A stretch of 37,304 bases of DNA from an uncultured Bacteroidales bacterium (GTDB lineage Bacteria; Bacteroidota; Bacteroidia; Bacteroidales; WCHB1-69): NCBI GenBank assembly GCA_946186495.1, contig CAMHNQ010000027.1:1-37304 (forward strand), written 5' to 3'. Shown in pieces: positions 16,826 through 24,655 of this stretch. The position numbers and the translations under genes are program-made. Within the stretch, counting starts at the first letter, position 1. Each line of letters begins with the position of its first letter. The notes beneath the pieces were generated by a model that did not search any database, had not been told where the DNA came from, and was given only the letters and a program-made list of their open reading frames with translations.

Positions 16826-16833
16826 TATTTTTG
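16826..16833 (+). promoter_or_regulatory. -7 box, possible distal promoter of the alcohol dehydrogenase operon
   Basis: TATTTTTG followed by CAGCGG matches the -7 consensus. It would give a leader of about 150 bases carrying the long hairpin at 16851-16887. No well-spaced -33 element is seen. Confidence 0.35.
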
Positions 16834-16850
16834 CAGCGGCTTAGGATTTG

Positions 16851-16887
16851 CGTCATTCCTGCCGCGAAAAGGTCGCCAGGAATGACG
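16851..16887. repeat. REP-like palindrome in the ADH leader
   Basis: CGTCATTCCTG (16851-16861) pairs with CAGGAATGACG (16877-16887), 11 perfect bp. An inner GCGA/TCGC stem (16864-16867, 16873-16876) extends it, with loop AAAGG. It looks like a short extragenic palindrome; no T run follows. Confidence 0.65.
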
Positions 16888-16984
16888 ACACTCCTGCAAA
16901 CAAACGAAACAACAGTTGTTATATAGAAGTCCAAAACAAGTAAGACAATAGAGAACACAATGATTTCAATTAAACAATAAAAAT

Positions 16985-18157
16985 ATGTTAGGAAATTTCT
17001 CGTACCACAATCCCACCAAATTGTACTTTGGTGATGAATCTTTGAACTATCTCAAGGACGAATTGAAGAACTACGGACCTGTTGTGCTGCTGAACTACGG
17101 TAGCGGCAGCGTGAAGAAGAACGGCATCTATGACGAGGTGGTGGCCATCCTGAAGGCGGCCGGCAAAACCATCGTGGAGAACCCCGGCGTGATGAGCAAC
17201 CCCACGTTGGAGAAGCTGCACGAAGGCGTCAAAATCGCCCGCGAACACAATGTCGATATGATCCTCTCCCTCGGCGGCGGCAGCGTCTGCGACTACTCCA
17301 AGGGCGTGGCTGCCTCGGTGTTCTATGACGGCGACTATTGGGACAGATTCTGGCTGCAGGGCAAACATCCTGACGCGGGCCAACGTATCCTGCCCATCGG
17401 TTGCATCCTCACGATGGCGGGCACCGGCTCGGAAATGAACGGTGGCTCGGTGATTACCGACGCTGAGCATAAATTCAAGGTGGGACACGTGTTCGACGCT
17501 CGTCTGATGCCGAAATTTTCCATCCTCAACCCGAAATACACGATGACAGTACCCGACGAACAGATGAAGGCGGGCATCTACGACATCATGAACCACATCT
17601 TCGAGCAGTATTTCTCCGATTTCGACGACAACACCAGCGACTACCTTTCCGAAGGGCTGATGCGCAGTCTCATTGTCTCCTCACGCGCGGCGGTGAAGAA
17701 CCCACAGGACTACGAAGCCCGCTCCAACATCATGTGGACGGCCACCTGGGCACTCAACACGCTGCTCAAATGCGGCAAAACGCAAGATTGGATGGTGCAC
17801 ATGATCGGTCACAGCGTGGGCGCATGGACGCACGCTCCGCACGGTTTCTGCCTGGCCGCCGTCTCGATGGCCTACTACAAGCGTGCCATGAAGCCCGGTC
17901 TGGCCAAGTTCGTACGTTTCGCCAAGAATGTCTGGAACGTCTGCCCTGATGGAAAGACCGATGAACAGATTGCCGAAGCCGGTCTCGAAGCCTTGAAGAA
18001 CTGGATGCTGGAAATCGGTCTGCCGCTGACCATCAGCGAGCTCGGCGCCACTGAAGAGATGATCCCCGGCATCACCCAAGGCACCATCTGCTATCCGGCC
18101 GGCTATATGGATTTGAAACCCGCAGATGTCACGGAGATACTGAAGGAGAGTATGTAA
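16985..18157 (+). CDS. Iron-containing alcohol dehydrogenase, butanol dehydrogenase-like
   Basis: This group III, metal-dependent NAD(P)H alcohol dehydrogenase has 390 residues. It has a nucleotide motif SLGGGSVCDYSKG (near residue 97), GTGSEMNGGSVIT, and metal ligands in IYDIMNHIFEQYF (Asp and His) and MIGHSVGAWTHAPHG (two His). Similarity is to BdhA/YqhD-type enzymes that reduce aldehydes with NADPH. The ATG at 16985 gives the family start FSYHNPTKLYFG. It heads an operon with a cupin (one-base overlap) and a nitroreductase, and lies next to the fermentation block, suggesting reduced-cofactor disposal or aldehyde detoxification. The substrate cannot be fixed from sequence. Confidence 0.92.
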   Translation: MLGNFSYHNPTKLYFGDESLNYLKDELKNYGPVVLLNYGSGSVKKNGIYDEVVAILKAAGKTIVENPGVMSNPTLEKLHEGVKIAREHNVDMILSLGGGSVCDYSKGVAASVFYDGDYWDRFWLQGKHPDAGQRILPIGCILTMAGTGSEMNGGSVITDAEHKFKVGHVFDARLMPKFSILNPKYTMTVPDEQMKAGIYDIMNHIFEQYFSDFDDNTSDYLSEGLMRSLIVSSRAAVKNPQDYEARSNIMWTATWALNTLLKCGKTQDWMVHMIGHSVGAWTHAPHGFCLAAVSMAYYKRAMKPGLAKFVRFAKNVWNVCPDGKTDEQIAEAGLEALKNWMLEIGLPLTISELGATEEMIPGITQGTICYPAGYMDLKPADVTEILKESM

Positions 18158-18612
18158 TGGACGCAACGGAATACATCCATAAACTGGGTCTCGTTCCACA
18201 TCCGGAAGGAGGTTATTACCGCCAGCTGTTCGGCAATGACGAGACGGGTGAAAAGCCCGTCTCCACCATCTATTACATGCTGACCGCCAACGACATGTCG
18301 GCGTTCCACCGTCTGCACAACATGGTGGAAATCTGGTATTTCCATGCGGGCGAACCGCTCAATATCTATGTAATTGATCCCGACGGAACCTTGGCCGTCC
18401 ATCGGCTTTCCGAGCAAGACGAAATGCAGGTGGTCATCCAGCCGGAGCAGTGGTTTGCCGCCGAGATTCCCTCCAAACGCGGCTTCTGCCTCGTCGGATG
18501 TGCCGTCGGTCCGGCCTTCCGATTCGAGAACTTCGAGTTGGCCAAGAAGGAGGGGTTGCTGAAGCTGTACCCGCAGCATAAGGCGTTGATAGAACGAATG
18601 TGTAAAGAATAA
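18157..18612 (+). CDS. DUF985 (YML079-like) cupin protein
   Basis: This 151-residue single-domain cupin has the DUF985 signature: LGLVPHPEGGYYRQLF at the N terminus, TIYYMLTANDMSAFHRL, EIWYFHAGEPLNIY, and the C-terminal VGPAFRFENFEL. Function is not established for the family; a small sugar or nucleotide-sugar ligand is likely. The ATG overlaps the TAA of the alcohol dehydrogenase by one base. A second, internally deleted copy lies at 21194 and a third 3' scrap at 27610, so the gene has been duplicated locally. Confidence 0.88.
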   Translation: MDATEYIHKLGLVPHPEGGYYRQLFGNDETGEKPVSTIYYMLTANDMSAFHRLHNMVEIWYFHAGEPLNIYVIDPDGTLAVHRLSEQDEMQVVIQPEQWFAAEIPSKRGFCLVGCAVGPAFRFENFELAKKEGLLKLYPQHKALIERMCKE

Positions 18613-18630
18613 CCATAAAATAGACCCATT

Positions 18631-19320
18631 ATGACCTTACAAGAAGCCATCGTTGCCCGCCACAGCGTGCGGCAATACATCGAAAAGCCCATCGAGGCGG
18701 AGAAGGTCCAGCAATTGCAAACCCTCATCGACGAGTGCAACCGCGAGGGCGGGCTGCATATACAGTTAGTGACAGAGGAACCCAACGCCTTTGCCGGCGG
18801 GATGGCCAAGTATGGCAAGTTTCGCGGCGTGCGCAACTACATCGCCATGATCTGCAAGAAGGGCGACGATGTGAAACTCGGCTACTACGGTGAGAAGGTG
18901 ATCCTGTTGGCGCAAACGCTCGGACTGAACACCTGCTGGGTGGGACTCTCCTTCCGCAAACAACCCGACCAGTACAAGGTGGACGACGGCGAGACGCTCG
19001 TCTGCGTGGTGTCGCTCGGCTACGGGGCCACGCAAGGCGTGCAGCACCCGCAGAAGCGGACCAGAGCCGACGTGACGGAAGACCAGCGCACCGCCGACCA
19101 CGGGAAGCCTTTCCCCGCGTGGTTCGGGCGTGGCGTGGAGGCTGCATTATTGGCGCCCACGGCCGTCAACCAGCAGAAGTTCGTGTTTGTCCTGCACGAC
19201 GACAACCGTGTGGAGGCCAAGGCGAAGTTCTCCCTCATCGGCTATGCCAAACTCGACCTCGGCATCGCCAAATGCCACTTCGAGGTGGGCGCGGGGAAGG
19301 AGAATTTCGAATGGGTGTAA
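18631..19320 (+). CDS. Nitroreductase family protein (TM1586-like)
   Basis: This FMN-dependent oxidoreductase has 229 residues. The N-terminal block ARHSVRQYIEKPIEAEKV contains the usual RxSxR FMN phosphate motif; KLGYYGEKVILLAQTLGLNTCWVG is the second domain signature; the C-terminal half repeats the fold (VEAALLAPTAVNQQKFVF), as in TM1586-type tandem nitroreductases. The natural substrate is unknown. It follows the cupin by 18 bases and closes the operon. After it begins a decayed region with no clear terminator. Confidence 0.85.
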   Translation: MTLQEAIVARHSVRQYIEKPIEAEKVQQLQTLIDECNREGGLHIQLVTEEPNAFAGGMAKYGKFRGVRNYIAMICKKGDDVKLGYYGEKVILLAQTLGLNTCWVGLSFRKQPDQYKVDDGETLVCVVSLGYGATQGVQHPQKRTRADVTEDQRTADHGKPFPAWFGRGVEAALLAPTAVNQQKFVFVLHDDNRVEAKAKFSLIGYAKLDLGIAKCHFEVGAGKENFEWV

Positions 19321-19339
19321 ATCAAGTGTCTCCATAACA

Positions 19340-19609
19340 TTGCACGACGATGTGACTTCGGTGGCGAATCAGATTGAATGGCATTCAAGAGATGTATGTA
19401 GGTACAGCGAACCTGGTCATTTCAGAGGCAATTACATACTTGAGCTAAAGATCATTCATCATCCGGGCAGCGACCATGCCGCCAATGCCAGTGCCGCATT
19501 GGCAAACTTGCGCGATTGGGGTTACATCGAAATTGACACCACCGATTGGCAGAAAGTCATCATCGTTCGCAAAGGAACACGCCCAGAAGACTACACTATA
19601 AAAAAATAG
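19340..19609 (+). CDS. Hypothetical protein or gene tail, about 85-89 aa
   Basis: The open frame ends KGTRPEDYTIKK and has a good coding look (NQIEWHSRDVCRYSEPGHFR, ANLRDWGYIEIDTTDW). Possible starts are TTG at 19340 or GTG at 19352; no ATG exists in frame, so it may be the 3' part of a truncated gene. The stop codon runs into a -7-like box (19610-19617). No family was recognised. Confidence 0.4.
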   Translation: MHDDVTSVANQIEWHSRDVCRYSEPGHFRGNYILELKIIHHPGSDHAANASAALANLRDWGYIEIDTTDWQKVIIVRKGTRPEDYTIKK

Positions 19610-19621
19610 TATTTTTGCAAC

Positions 19622-19700
19622 GAGGTTGAAACTTCGGTTTCAGCTGTCGAGTCTGCGGGCTCGACGATTCAGGTGGCAGGACGAAAATCCTGCTATTCTG
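19622..19700 (+). ncRNA. Candidate structured small RNA, three hairpins
   Basis: Immediately after a -7-type box (TATTTTTG, 19610-19617) come three closely packed 8-bp hairpins. HP1: 19625-19632 with 19637-19644, closed by C(TTCG)G, the ultra-stable tetraloop. HP2: 19646-19653 with 19658-19665, loop TGCG. HP3: 19674-19681 with 19688-19695, loop CGAAAA. G-T pairs occur in all three. No open frame is favoured across it. The end has only a weak T tract (CTTT). It could be an independent small RNA, a leader remnant or a mobile-element RNA. Confidence 0.45.
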
Positions 19701-19702
19701 CT

Positions 19703-19998
19703 TTAAAGAGAAGCCGGATGTCGCACCCCATCCACTTGCAAATCCGGGCATTTGCCATAGTATGCGGTGTCTTTCAACGTACCATATATTTGGTCGTATG
19801 CGGGGTTCTTATAAGGCACGTCCAATTTTGGGGCAAGATAACCGTTTTACCTTGGTGAGCAAAGAATTTGGCACAATCGAAAACACGCCTAAAATCGCCA
19901 GTACTTCTATCAATACTATTGTAAACCAACACTTTTCCTCCATTTGGATAGTGTGCCAAAATTTTCATGGTCATATTTGTTGGATGTCGTTCTGCCAT
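19703..19998 (-). pseudogene. Frameshifted CdiA-C/EndoU-like small nuclease-family remnant (tentative)
   Basis: The segment MTMKILAHYPNGGKVLVYNS, then VFDCAKFFAHQGKTVILPQ, is followed in another frame by TAYYGKCPDLQVDGV. This order (AK.FA..GK, then T.YYGKCPDL..DG) resembles small Bacteroidetes proteins related to contact-dependent-inhibition tRNase or phage nuclease domains. A one-base frame change at about 19774 splits it, and the 3' end stops soon after the DGV motif. The start is either ATG at 19998 or a Met eight codons later. Family naming is from memory and is tentative; that it is frameshifted is clear if the family is right. Confidence 0.45.
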
Positions 19999-20176
19999 AC
20001 AATATTTCGTTGTCAAAAAATCAGGCGGCAAAGACAAGAAAAATCGCAATATACTAATTATAAGCGTGTTAATTAACAAATAATTGTAAAAAACTCATTT
20101 GTGATAATGTGCGATAGAACAATAGATATTACATATGCTCTTCGTCCTGCAAATATACCAGAAAACTGATTTTTTG

Positions 20177-20184
20177 TATTTTTG
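20177..20184 (+). promoter_or_regulatory. -7 box of the carbonic anhydrase gene
   Basis: TATTTTTG followed by C, 23 bases before the GTG start. No clear -33 element. Confidence 0.5.
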
Positions 20185-20207
20185 CGCCCATATTAAATTG
20201 ACTAATT

Positions 20208-20759
20208 GTGATCGACCAGATTATCGAATACAACAAAACTTTCGTGGCGCAGAAGGGCTACGAACAATACCTCACCGACAAGTACCCCGACAAGAAGTTG
20301 GCGGTACTGTCGTGTATGGACACGCGGCTGACGGAGCTGCTGCCCGCCGCGCTCGGGCTGAAGAACGGCGATGCGAAGATCATCAAGAACGCGGGCGGGC
20401 TGGTGATTTCCGCCTTCGACTCGGCGATGCGCAGCCTGATTGTGGCCATCTACGAGCTCGGGGTGGAGGAGATCATGGTGGTGGCGCACTCGCACTGCGG
20501 GGCCTGCCACATGAGCTACGACCACTTCCACCACGAGATGATCACCCGCGGCGTGACAGACGAGACGCTCGACACCATCCGCCAATGCGGCATCGACCTG
20601 AACCACTGGTTAGAGGGCTTCAAGGACACCCCGACCTCCGTCCGCAAAACCGTCGAGACCATCAAGACGCACCCGCTCGTACCAAAGGACATCGTGGTGC
20701 GAGGCTTCATCATCGATTCGGAGACGGGGAAGTTGGAGGAGATTGAGGGATTGTGCTGA
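20208..20759 (+). CDS. Beta-class carbonic anhydrase
   Basis: The zinc enzyme interconverts CO2 and bicarbonate. The 183-residue protein shows the zinc-site motifs LSCMDTRL (Cys, Asp, Arg) and AHSHCGACHM (His, Cys), with NAGG in between (KNAGGLVISAFDSAMRSL). It is the short, cytoplasmic form. The start is GTG at 20208; a related copy at 25313 uses ATG at the same position, supporting this choice. The CDS overlaps the next gene by seven bases. The same gene appears as an internally deleted copy at 25313-25456 and as a 5' scrap at 27572, so this is the surviving member of a locally duplicated family. Confidence 0.92.
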   Translation: MIDQIIEYNKTFVAQKGYEQYLTDKYPDKKLAVLSCMDTRLTELLPAALGLKNGDAKIIKNAGGLVISAFDSAMRSLIVAIYELGVEEIMVVAHSHCGACHMSYDHFHHEMITRGVTDETLDTIRQCGIDLNHWLEGFKDTPTSVRKTVETIKTHPLVPKDIVVRGFIIDSETGKLEEIEGLC

Positions 20760-21190
20760 TCGTCCGCCATATCCGCCATTGGTACGAGCCGAAGCTGCCA
20801 CACGCGGTCTTCATCAACGGTTTTTTCGCCGGGATGATGAGGGACCACGATCTGCGCATTGAGGCACCGCCCGGAAAATACAGCCTCCGGGTGCAGTTCG
20901 GCGGCCCCCTGCGGTTGGGCAAAAGCGGCAAGAGCATCGACCTGTCGCTGTCATCCACCACAGAGGTGGAGATACCGCAAAACGGGGAGGTACTCTGCAC
21001 GTTCCACGACCGCGAACGCCTCTGGAACGTCCTGTTCGACATCGACCTCGTCCTGTGGATCGTCTCCTGGTTCGTCACCATGCCCCCGCTCTACAAGATT
21101 CTTTCCAATGTCTTCTTCGCGATTTGGCTGGTGCGGTTAGTGGTGATACGGAAGCGGTATTATAAAATATGTTGTACGAATCCAAAATAA
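20753..21190 (+). CDS. Hypothetical protein with C-terminal membrane segments
   Basis: This 145-residue protein has a soluble N-terminal part with beta-rich character (AVFINGFFAGMMRDHDLRIE, PPGKYSLRVQF), resembling small PEGA-like beta domains, then two hydrophobic stretches (LVLWIVSWFVTMPPLY and VFFAIWLVRLVVI). A role at the inner membrane is likely; the function is unknown. The GTG at 20753 overlaps the carbonic anhydrase stop by seven bases, so the two are translationally coupled. It is followed almost directly by a cupin remnant, suggesting an ancestral carbonic anhydrase-membrane protein-cupin cassette. Confidence 0.65.
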   Translation: MLIVRHIRHWYEPKLPHAVFINGFFAGMMRDHDLRIEAPPGKYSLRVQFGGPLRLGKSGKSIDLSLSSTTEVEIPQNGEVLCTFHDRERLWNVLFDIDLVLWIVSWFVTMPPLYKILSNVFFAIWLVRLVVIRKRYYKICCTNPK

Positions 21191-21193
21191 ATT

Positions 21194-21341
21194 ATGAACG
21201 CTACAGAATACATACAGAAACTTGGCCTTGAGCCACATCCCGAGGGAGGCTATTACCGACAGCCGTCCGGCCTTCCGTTTCGAGAATTTCGAGTTAGCCA
21301 AGAGGGACGAGTTGTCGGGGCTGTTGGCGTGTTTTCGTGAT
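21194..21341 (+). pseudogene. DUF985 cupin remnant with internal deletion
   Basis: The first 24 codons encode MNATEYIQKLGLEPHPEGGY and YRQ, matching the N terminus of the intact cupin at 18157. They are joined directly to the cupin's C-terminal region (GPAFRFENFELAK in the intact gene; here PAFRFENFELAKRDEL in a shifted frame). About 85 codons between are missing, with a CCG shared at the junction. It begins only four bases after the preceding stop codon, so it sat in one operon with carbonic anhydrase. Confidence 0.85.
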
Positions 21342-21349
21342 TTTCCGAT

Positions 21350-21421
21350 GGAGATTCCGCTCGCTCACTGCGTTCGCGGCGGAATGGTGCGCCAGTGACG
21401 ATAGGAACTGACGGAATCTCC
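21350..21421. repeat. Nested palindromic element
   Basis: GGAGATTCCG (21350-21359) is the perfect inverse of CGGAATCTCC (21412-21421). Inside, TCACTG (21365-21370) is the inverse of CAGTGA (21393-21398), around a GC-rich core with GTTCGCGG. It looks like a REP/BIME-type mobile palindrome lying beside the cupin remnant. Confidence 0.6.
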
Positions 21422-21538
21422 CCCGTTCAAAGACAAATTTCCTCAAACAGTCTGAGACATACTTGCGAAATTTGAATAATATTTTTTTCCGACAATGCGC
21501 AAGGATATCGCAACAGTCTGTGGCAGCTCTAAAAAGTC

Positions 21539-22723
21539 TCATTCCACCGCCCGTATCCTCACCGTGTCGCGCACATCGCGGTCGAGGTAGTAAATCTCCA
21601 CCGCCTGGCCATTTCCGAGGGATTCCTTGGAAAAGAGATAGGGCTCCAGCTGCAAATTAAAGGTGTCTGTGACAAAACGCTGGCCGGAGGGAGTCATCAG
21701 CATCGCCAACAAACAGGAATCTTCTTTTTCGCAGATGAAGCGGTATATTCGCCGGCCATCGAACTCCACTAAGGCCACCTCTTTGAAACAGGCGGCGGTG
21801 TCGGGCACCACGATGGTGTCGCAGCGGCCCTCCCAATTGGCTGCCAGCATTTTGCATTGGTCATCCAACACGGTGAACGGAAGCCCGGCCTCTTGCAGAT
21901 ATTGATTGTTATACATTTTGTGACCTAACAACAACCTCTCATATTTTATTTTTGGAGCGGGCGGGAAAGACAACGTTTTCCACAGATTGTCAGTGAAATA
22001 TCCATATTTCTCGGACTCCACGCTGCAGGCGCAACGGGCCATCACCGGACGGTCGGGAAAGACGGTATGATAGAGTATCAGCCTGTCCTCCAGGCATATC
22101 GGGGCAAGCGGGTCCCGATCCCCGTTGAGGCGCATTCCGATCACCATGGCGGGGTCGTGCAACGGCGGACGCCAGCCGTCATACGGGCACGCCCGAGTGT
22201 GATAGCGGAAATGCATCCCTAAAATCCGTTCCGTCATCGGGTTGCGCTTGTCGTACTCGCCACTGCGCACCCCGTTCGCCGCCGAACGGAAGGTCAGACC
22301 GCTCCACAGCACAAAAACGACACACATCGCCAAACCTGCCGCATACCAAAGCCGCACCTTCTTGTTGACGGGATGCACCAGATTGCACCATATCAACACA
22401 AACAGGAACCATTGCGGTATAGGCAGGATGATGTTGTCGGGAAAGGTGAAACAGAACCAATAGAGAAACACGCCCGTGCTGATGCCGCACATCAGGGCAT
22501 TGGGCCGCCACAACGGCGTGCGCTCCAACCAAGTGAACAGGATGATGTTCAGGAAGCTCAGTACCTGCACGACCGCGGCCCACACCACGAACACGCAGAA
22601 GCCGCCGTTGAAGCGGTGGTTCAACGCCACAGAGACGATGACAAAAAACAGGTTTAGGAACGGCATCGCCTTGTATCTCAACTGCTTGCCGTGATTCGAA
22701 AGAAAATAAGCGATATGACCCAT
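21539..22723 (-). CDS. Hypothetical polytopic membrane protein
   Basis: The frame is open from 22795, but the ATG at 22723 (MGHIAYFLSNHGKQLRYKAM) gives a natural start, about 394 residues. Five hydrophobic segments fill the N-terminal half (MPFLNLFFVIVSVAL, FVVWAAVVQVLSFL, ISTGVFLYWFCFTF, WFLFVLIWCNLV, LAMCVVFVLWSGL). A soluble C-terminal domain of about 220 residues with CACS and several tryptophans follows. This topology resembles Bacteroidales DUF-type membrane proteins of unknown role; no catalytic motif is seen. The gene faces the cupin remnant tail-on and is divergent from higB. Confidence 0.65.
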   Translation of the reverse strand: MGHIAYFLSNHGKQLRYKAMPFLNLFFVIVSVALNHRFNGGFCVFVVWAAVVQVLSFLNIILFTWLERTPLWRPNALMCGISTGVFLYWFCFTFPDNIILPIPQWFLFVLIWCNLVHPVNKKVRLWYAAGLAMCVVFVLWSGLTFRSAANGVRSGEYDKRNPMTERILGMHFRYHTRACPYDGWRPPLHDPAMVIGMRLNGDRDPLAPICLEDRLILYHTVFPDRPVMARCACSVESEKYGYFTDNLWKTLSFPPAPKIKYERLLLGHKMYNNQYLQEAGLPFTVLDDQCKMLAANWEGRCDTIVVPDTAACFKEVALVEFDGRRIYRFICEKEDSCLLAMLMTPSGQRFVTDTFNLQLEPYLFSKESLGNGQAVEIYYLDRDVRDTVRIRAVE

Positions 22724-22831
22724 ATTGATTGAAAGATGGTGAGGAAGATACAACGGAGGAGCGTGCTGAATATTATCTTGGAAAATCTTTTGCACTTAGC
22801 TCACAACCGTATTGAAATCATATTCGCTTTT

Positions 22832-22888
22832 TTTGCGAACTTTGAAAAAAAATTATATCTTTGCGGCCTGAAATCATACCAAGGTATG
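22832..22888 (+). promoter_or_regulatory. higBA promoter with operator palindrome
   Basis: TTTG (22832-22835), 20 bases, then TATCTTTG (22856-22863): a full match to the Bacteroidetes promoter. CATACC-AA-GGTATG (22875-22888) is a perfect palindrome that includes the higB ATG, a likely binding site for the antitoxin HigA. Confidence 0.7.
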
Positions 22889-23194
22889 GAAGTGAAATTT
22901 GAGAAAGAATACTTGCGAGAACCGTTCTACTATGGGGAAACTAAAGACAAACAACATCGCTATCAGCCTCATATTGTTAGAAGATATGTTCGTGTGGTCA
23001 ATATTCTCGATTCGGTGGAAAAAGTGATAGATCTGTATAGATATAGGGCTCTTCATTACGAGAAATTGGTGGGTGATAAAGCAGGTTTGGAATCTGTACG
23101 AGTCAATGACCAATATCGGATTGAATTTAAGGCGTCAGCTAACGATGGTATTACCATTTGTAATATCATAGAATTGTCTAATCATTATAAATAA
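22886..23194 (+). CDS. higB: HigB-like toxin of a type II toxin-antitoxin pair
   Basis: This 102-residue RelE-superfamily toxin is expected to cleave mRNA on the ribosome. The C-terminal block GLESVRVNDQYRIEFKASAN and NIIELSNHYK are HigB signatures; the core LYRYRALHYEKLVGDKAGL is the basic helix region. The longer open frame from 22736 covers the promoter, so the ATG at 22886 is chosen. The toxin precedes the antitoxin, the inverted gene order typical of HigBA, with a 14-base gap. A palindrome overlapping the start suggests autorepression. Confidence 0.85.
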   Translation: MEVKFEKEYLREPFYYGETKDKQHRYQPHIVRRYVRVVNILDSVEKVIDLYRYRALHYEKLVGDKAGLESVRVNDQYRIEFKASANDGITICNIIELSNHYK

Positions 23195-23208
23195 CAGGAA
23201 AATTAGAT

Positions 23209-23520
23209 ATGGGAAATTTAGGTTACGGAGCTTATCCAACACACCCGGGCGAAGTTCTCAAGGACGAAATTGAAGAACGCGGTATCAGTCAGCGCCAGTT
23301 GGCCGAAAGTATGGGGTTGACCTATTCAGTAGTCAACGAAATCCTTAATGCCAAACGTCCGTTGACCGCCAAAACGGCACTGATGTTTGAGGCCGCTCTT
23401 GACGTGCCAGCCGACTCGCTCATGTATCTTCAGATGAAATATAATATGCAGACAGCGCGGAAGGATTCTTCCATACTGGATATGCTGAAAAACATCAGAA
23501 AAGTGGCTGCCGTGCTATAA
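23209..23520 (+). CDS. higA: HigA-like antitoxin, XRE/HTH family
   Basis: This 103-residue DNA-binding antitoxin starts GAYPTHPGEVLKDEIEERG, the classic HigA N terminus (HPGEVL). The HTH is ISQRQLAESMGLTYSVVNEI with the recognition helix at about residues 40-50, then NAKRPLTAKTALMFEAALD. It neutralises HigB and represses the operon. It appears intact. Confidence 0.9.
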   Translation: MGNLGYGAYPTHPGEVLKDEIEERGISQRQLAESMGLTYSVVNEILNAKRPLTAKTALMFEAALDVPADSLMYLQMKYNMQTARKDSSILDMLKNIRKVAAVL

Positions 23521-23577
23521 AAAAGAGCAGAATTATCCCTTTAGGTCTTGCAAAAACAGTGTGACAATCTGCGCTAA

Positions 23578-23622
23578 TCTGCGAGTTCTGCGGGACAATT
23601 ATATGCCCGCAGAACTCGCAGA
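23578..23622. repeat. Perfect 17-bp palindrome
   Basis: Bases 23578-23594 are the exact inverse of 23606-23622 (arm TCTGCGAGTTCTGCGGG), with an 11-base loop. The word CTGCG repeats within it and on both flanks (23569-23573, 23625). No T run follows, so it is more like a REP element than a terminator. Similar TCTGCGG words occur at 430-470. Confidence 0.8.
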
Positions 23623-23708
23623 AAAACGCAGACAGGACATTTACAAAATTCAAGGGGATAATTCAGAAAAAGAATGCATCTTATAAATTGTTTCAAATGC
23701 ACTGAAAG

Positions 23709-24281
23709 ATGGGGCACAACAGAAAAGACGGCAAGCCGCCGCTTTACCGAAAAGTGAACAAGCGGACGCACAACGGGTATTGGCATTACGTTAGCACACC
23801 TAAGTTGAAATACCGCTATGAGCGAGGTAAAAAGCAAGATGTATTTCCCGAACATTTGCCCATTAAGCGGCATAACTCAAGCTACCAGACAGGTTACGAT
23901 TACACGCCGCTAATAAAATTTCTGCACGCACATGTTGGGCAGGAATGGAACGCAGTATATCAGGAGTGTGTTTCCCGGTTGGACAGCCCGAAACCATTAA
24001 CGTGGATGGTCGTGAATGTCAACGAACGAGGAGTTGTGGTGGACAACTATCCTGGCAGGGATCTGCCGGATTATGTTTGTAGGAGTCTTGGAGAAGAGAG
24101 CTATTGGTCTGCTTTATGGGTAGATGCTGATGGATTGTTACAGTTTGTGGATAAAAACGACAAGTGGATTGATGAGTTCGTGAAATACATGACAGATAAT
24201 TACTATGGAGAGATGTGGACGGTTTCGTGTAACGGCAAAGTAGTGTGGCCGGAGAGTGCTGTGAAGCAGGATGAAGAGTGA
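23709..24281 (+). CDS. Hypothetical protein, 190 aa
   Basis: The N terminus is basic and tyrosine-rich (MGHNRKDGKPPLYRKVNKRT, KLKYRYERGKKQ); the middle has HVGQEWNAVYQECVSRLD, the C terminus DNYYGEMWTVSCNGKVVWPE. The EWNxVYxE-type motif recurs in proteins of phage and mobile elements of Bacteroidetes, but I cannot assign a family. Its place between two toxin-antitoxin-like pairs, next to a palindrome, suggests an accessory or defence role; this is inference. ATG at 23709 lies 87 bases after the palindrome. Confidence 0.6.
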   Translation: MGHNRKDGKPPLYRKVNKRTHNGYWHYVSTPKLKYRYERGKKQDVFPEHLPIKRHNSSYQTGYDYTPLIKFLHAHVGQEWNAVYQECVSRLDSPKPLTWMVVNVNERGVVVDNYPGRDLPDYVCRSLGEESYWSALWVDADGLLQFVDKNDKWIDEFVKYMTDNYYGEMWTVSCNGKVVWPESAVKQDEE

Positions 24282-24340
24282 TTTGTCATCGTTGTGACCA
24301 TCACGACTCTGTGTGTTTGCGGGAAGTTGTACCCCGAATT

Positions 24341-24655
24341 TTACGCAAACTCATACTGCAAGATGGCAATGTTCAGCGCGTCTTCTAACTTGCAGATTGT
24401 TTCCAGGGAGAGATTTTCCTCTCCTTTCAACAACTTGGAAATGTACTGAGGCGAGCATCCCATTCTGTCAGCAACGTCTTGTCGGGAAAGGCCTTGCCGC
24501 TTCATTGACACAGCCACTTTAATGGCTATCTTGCGAGAATATTGCAACCAGCCTTTGCTTTTGGCGTAGCGGATTTTCTCTTCTTCCACCTGCCACTCCG
24601 ACGGTTTCTCGGTCTGGTAACGGCTTAGCCGTGCGATAGCTTGTTCTTGTGTCAT
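24341..24655 (-). CDS. XRE-family HTH protein, candidate antitoxin
   Basis: The 104-residue protein has an HTH at residues about 52-80 (KRQGLSRQDVADRMGCSPQY, then ISKLLKGEENLSLETICKLE). Its start overlaps the stop of the upstream gene by four bases (ATGA-type), implying coupled translation and a two-protein unit. It is the downstream gene, as in HigBA-like pairs with toxin first. Likely roles are neutralising the partner and repressing the operon through the palindrome at 25226. Confidence 0.75.
   Translation of the reverse strand: MTQEQAIARLSRYQTEKPSEWQVEEEKIRYAKSKGWLQYSRKIAIKVAVSMKRQGLSRQDVADRMGCSPQYISKLLKGEENLSLETICKLEDALNIAILQYEFA

Noticed and set aside
16746-16958. Hydrophobic 70-residue minus-strand frame
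   Set aside because: It covers the promoter and the REP-like palindrome and has no recognisable family; probably spurious.
20753-21190. Frame merged with carbonic anhydrase as one fused protein
   Set aside because: The two frames are different and overlap by seven bases, so translational coupling fits, not fusion.
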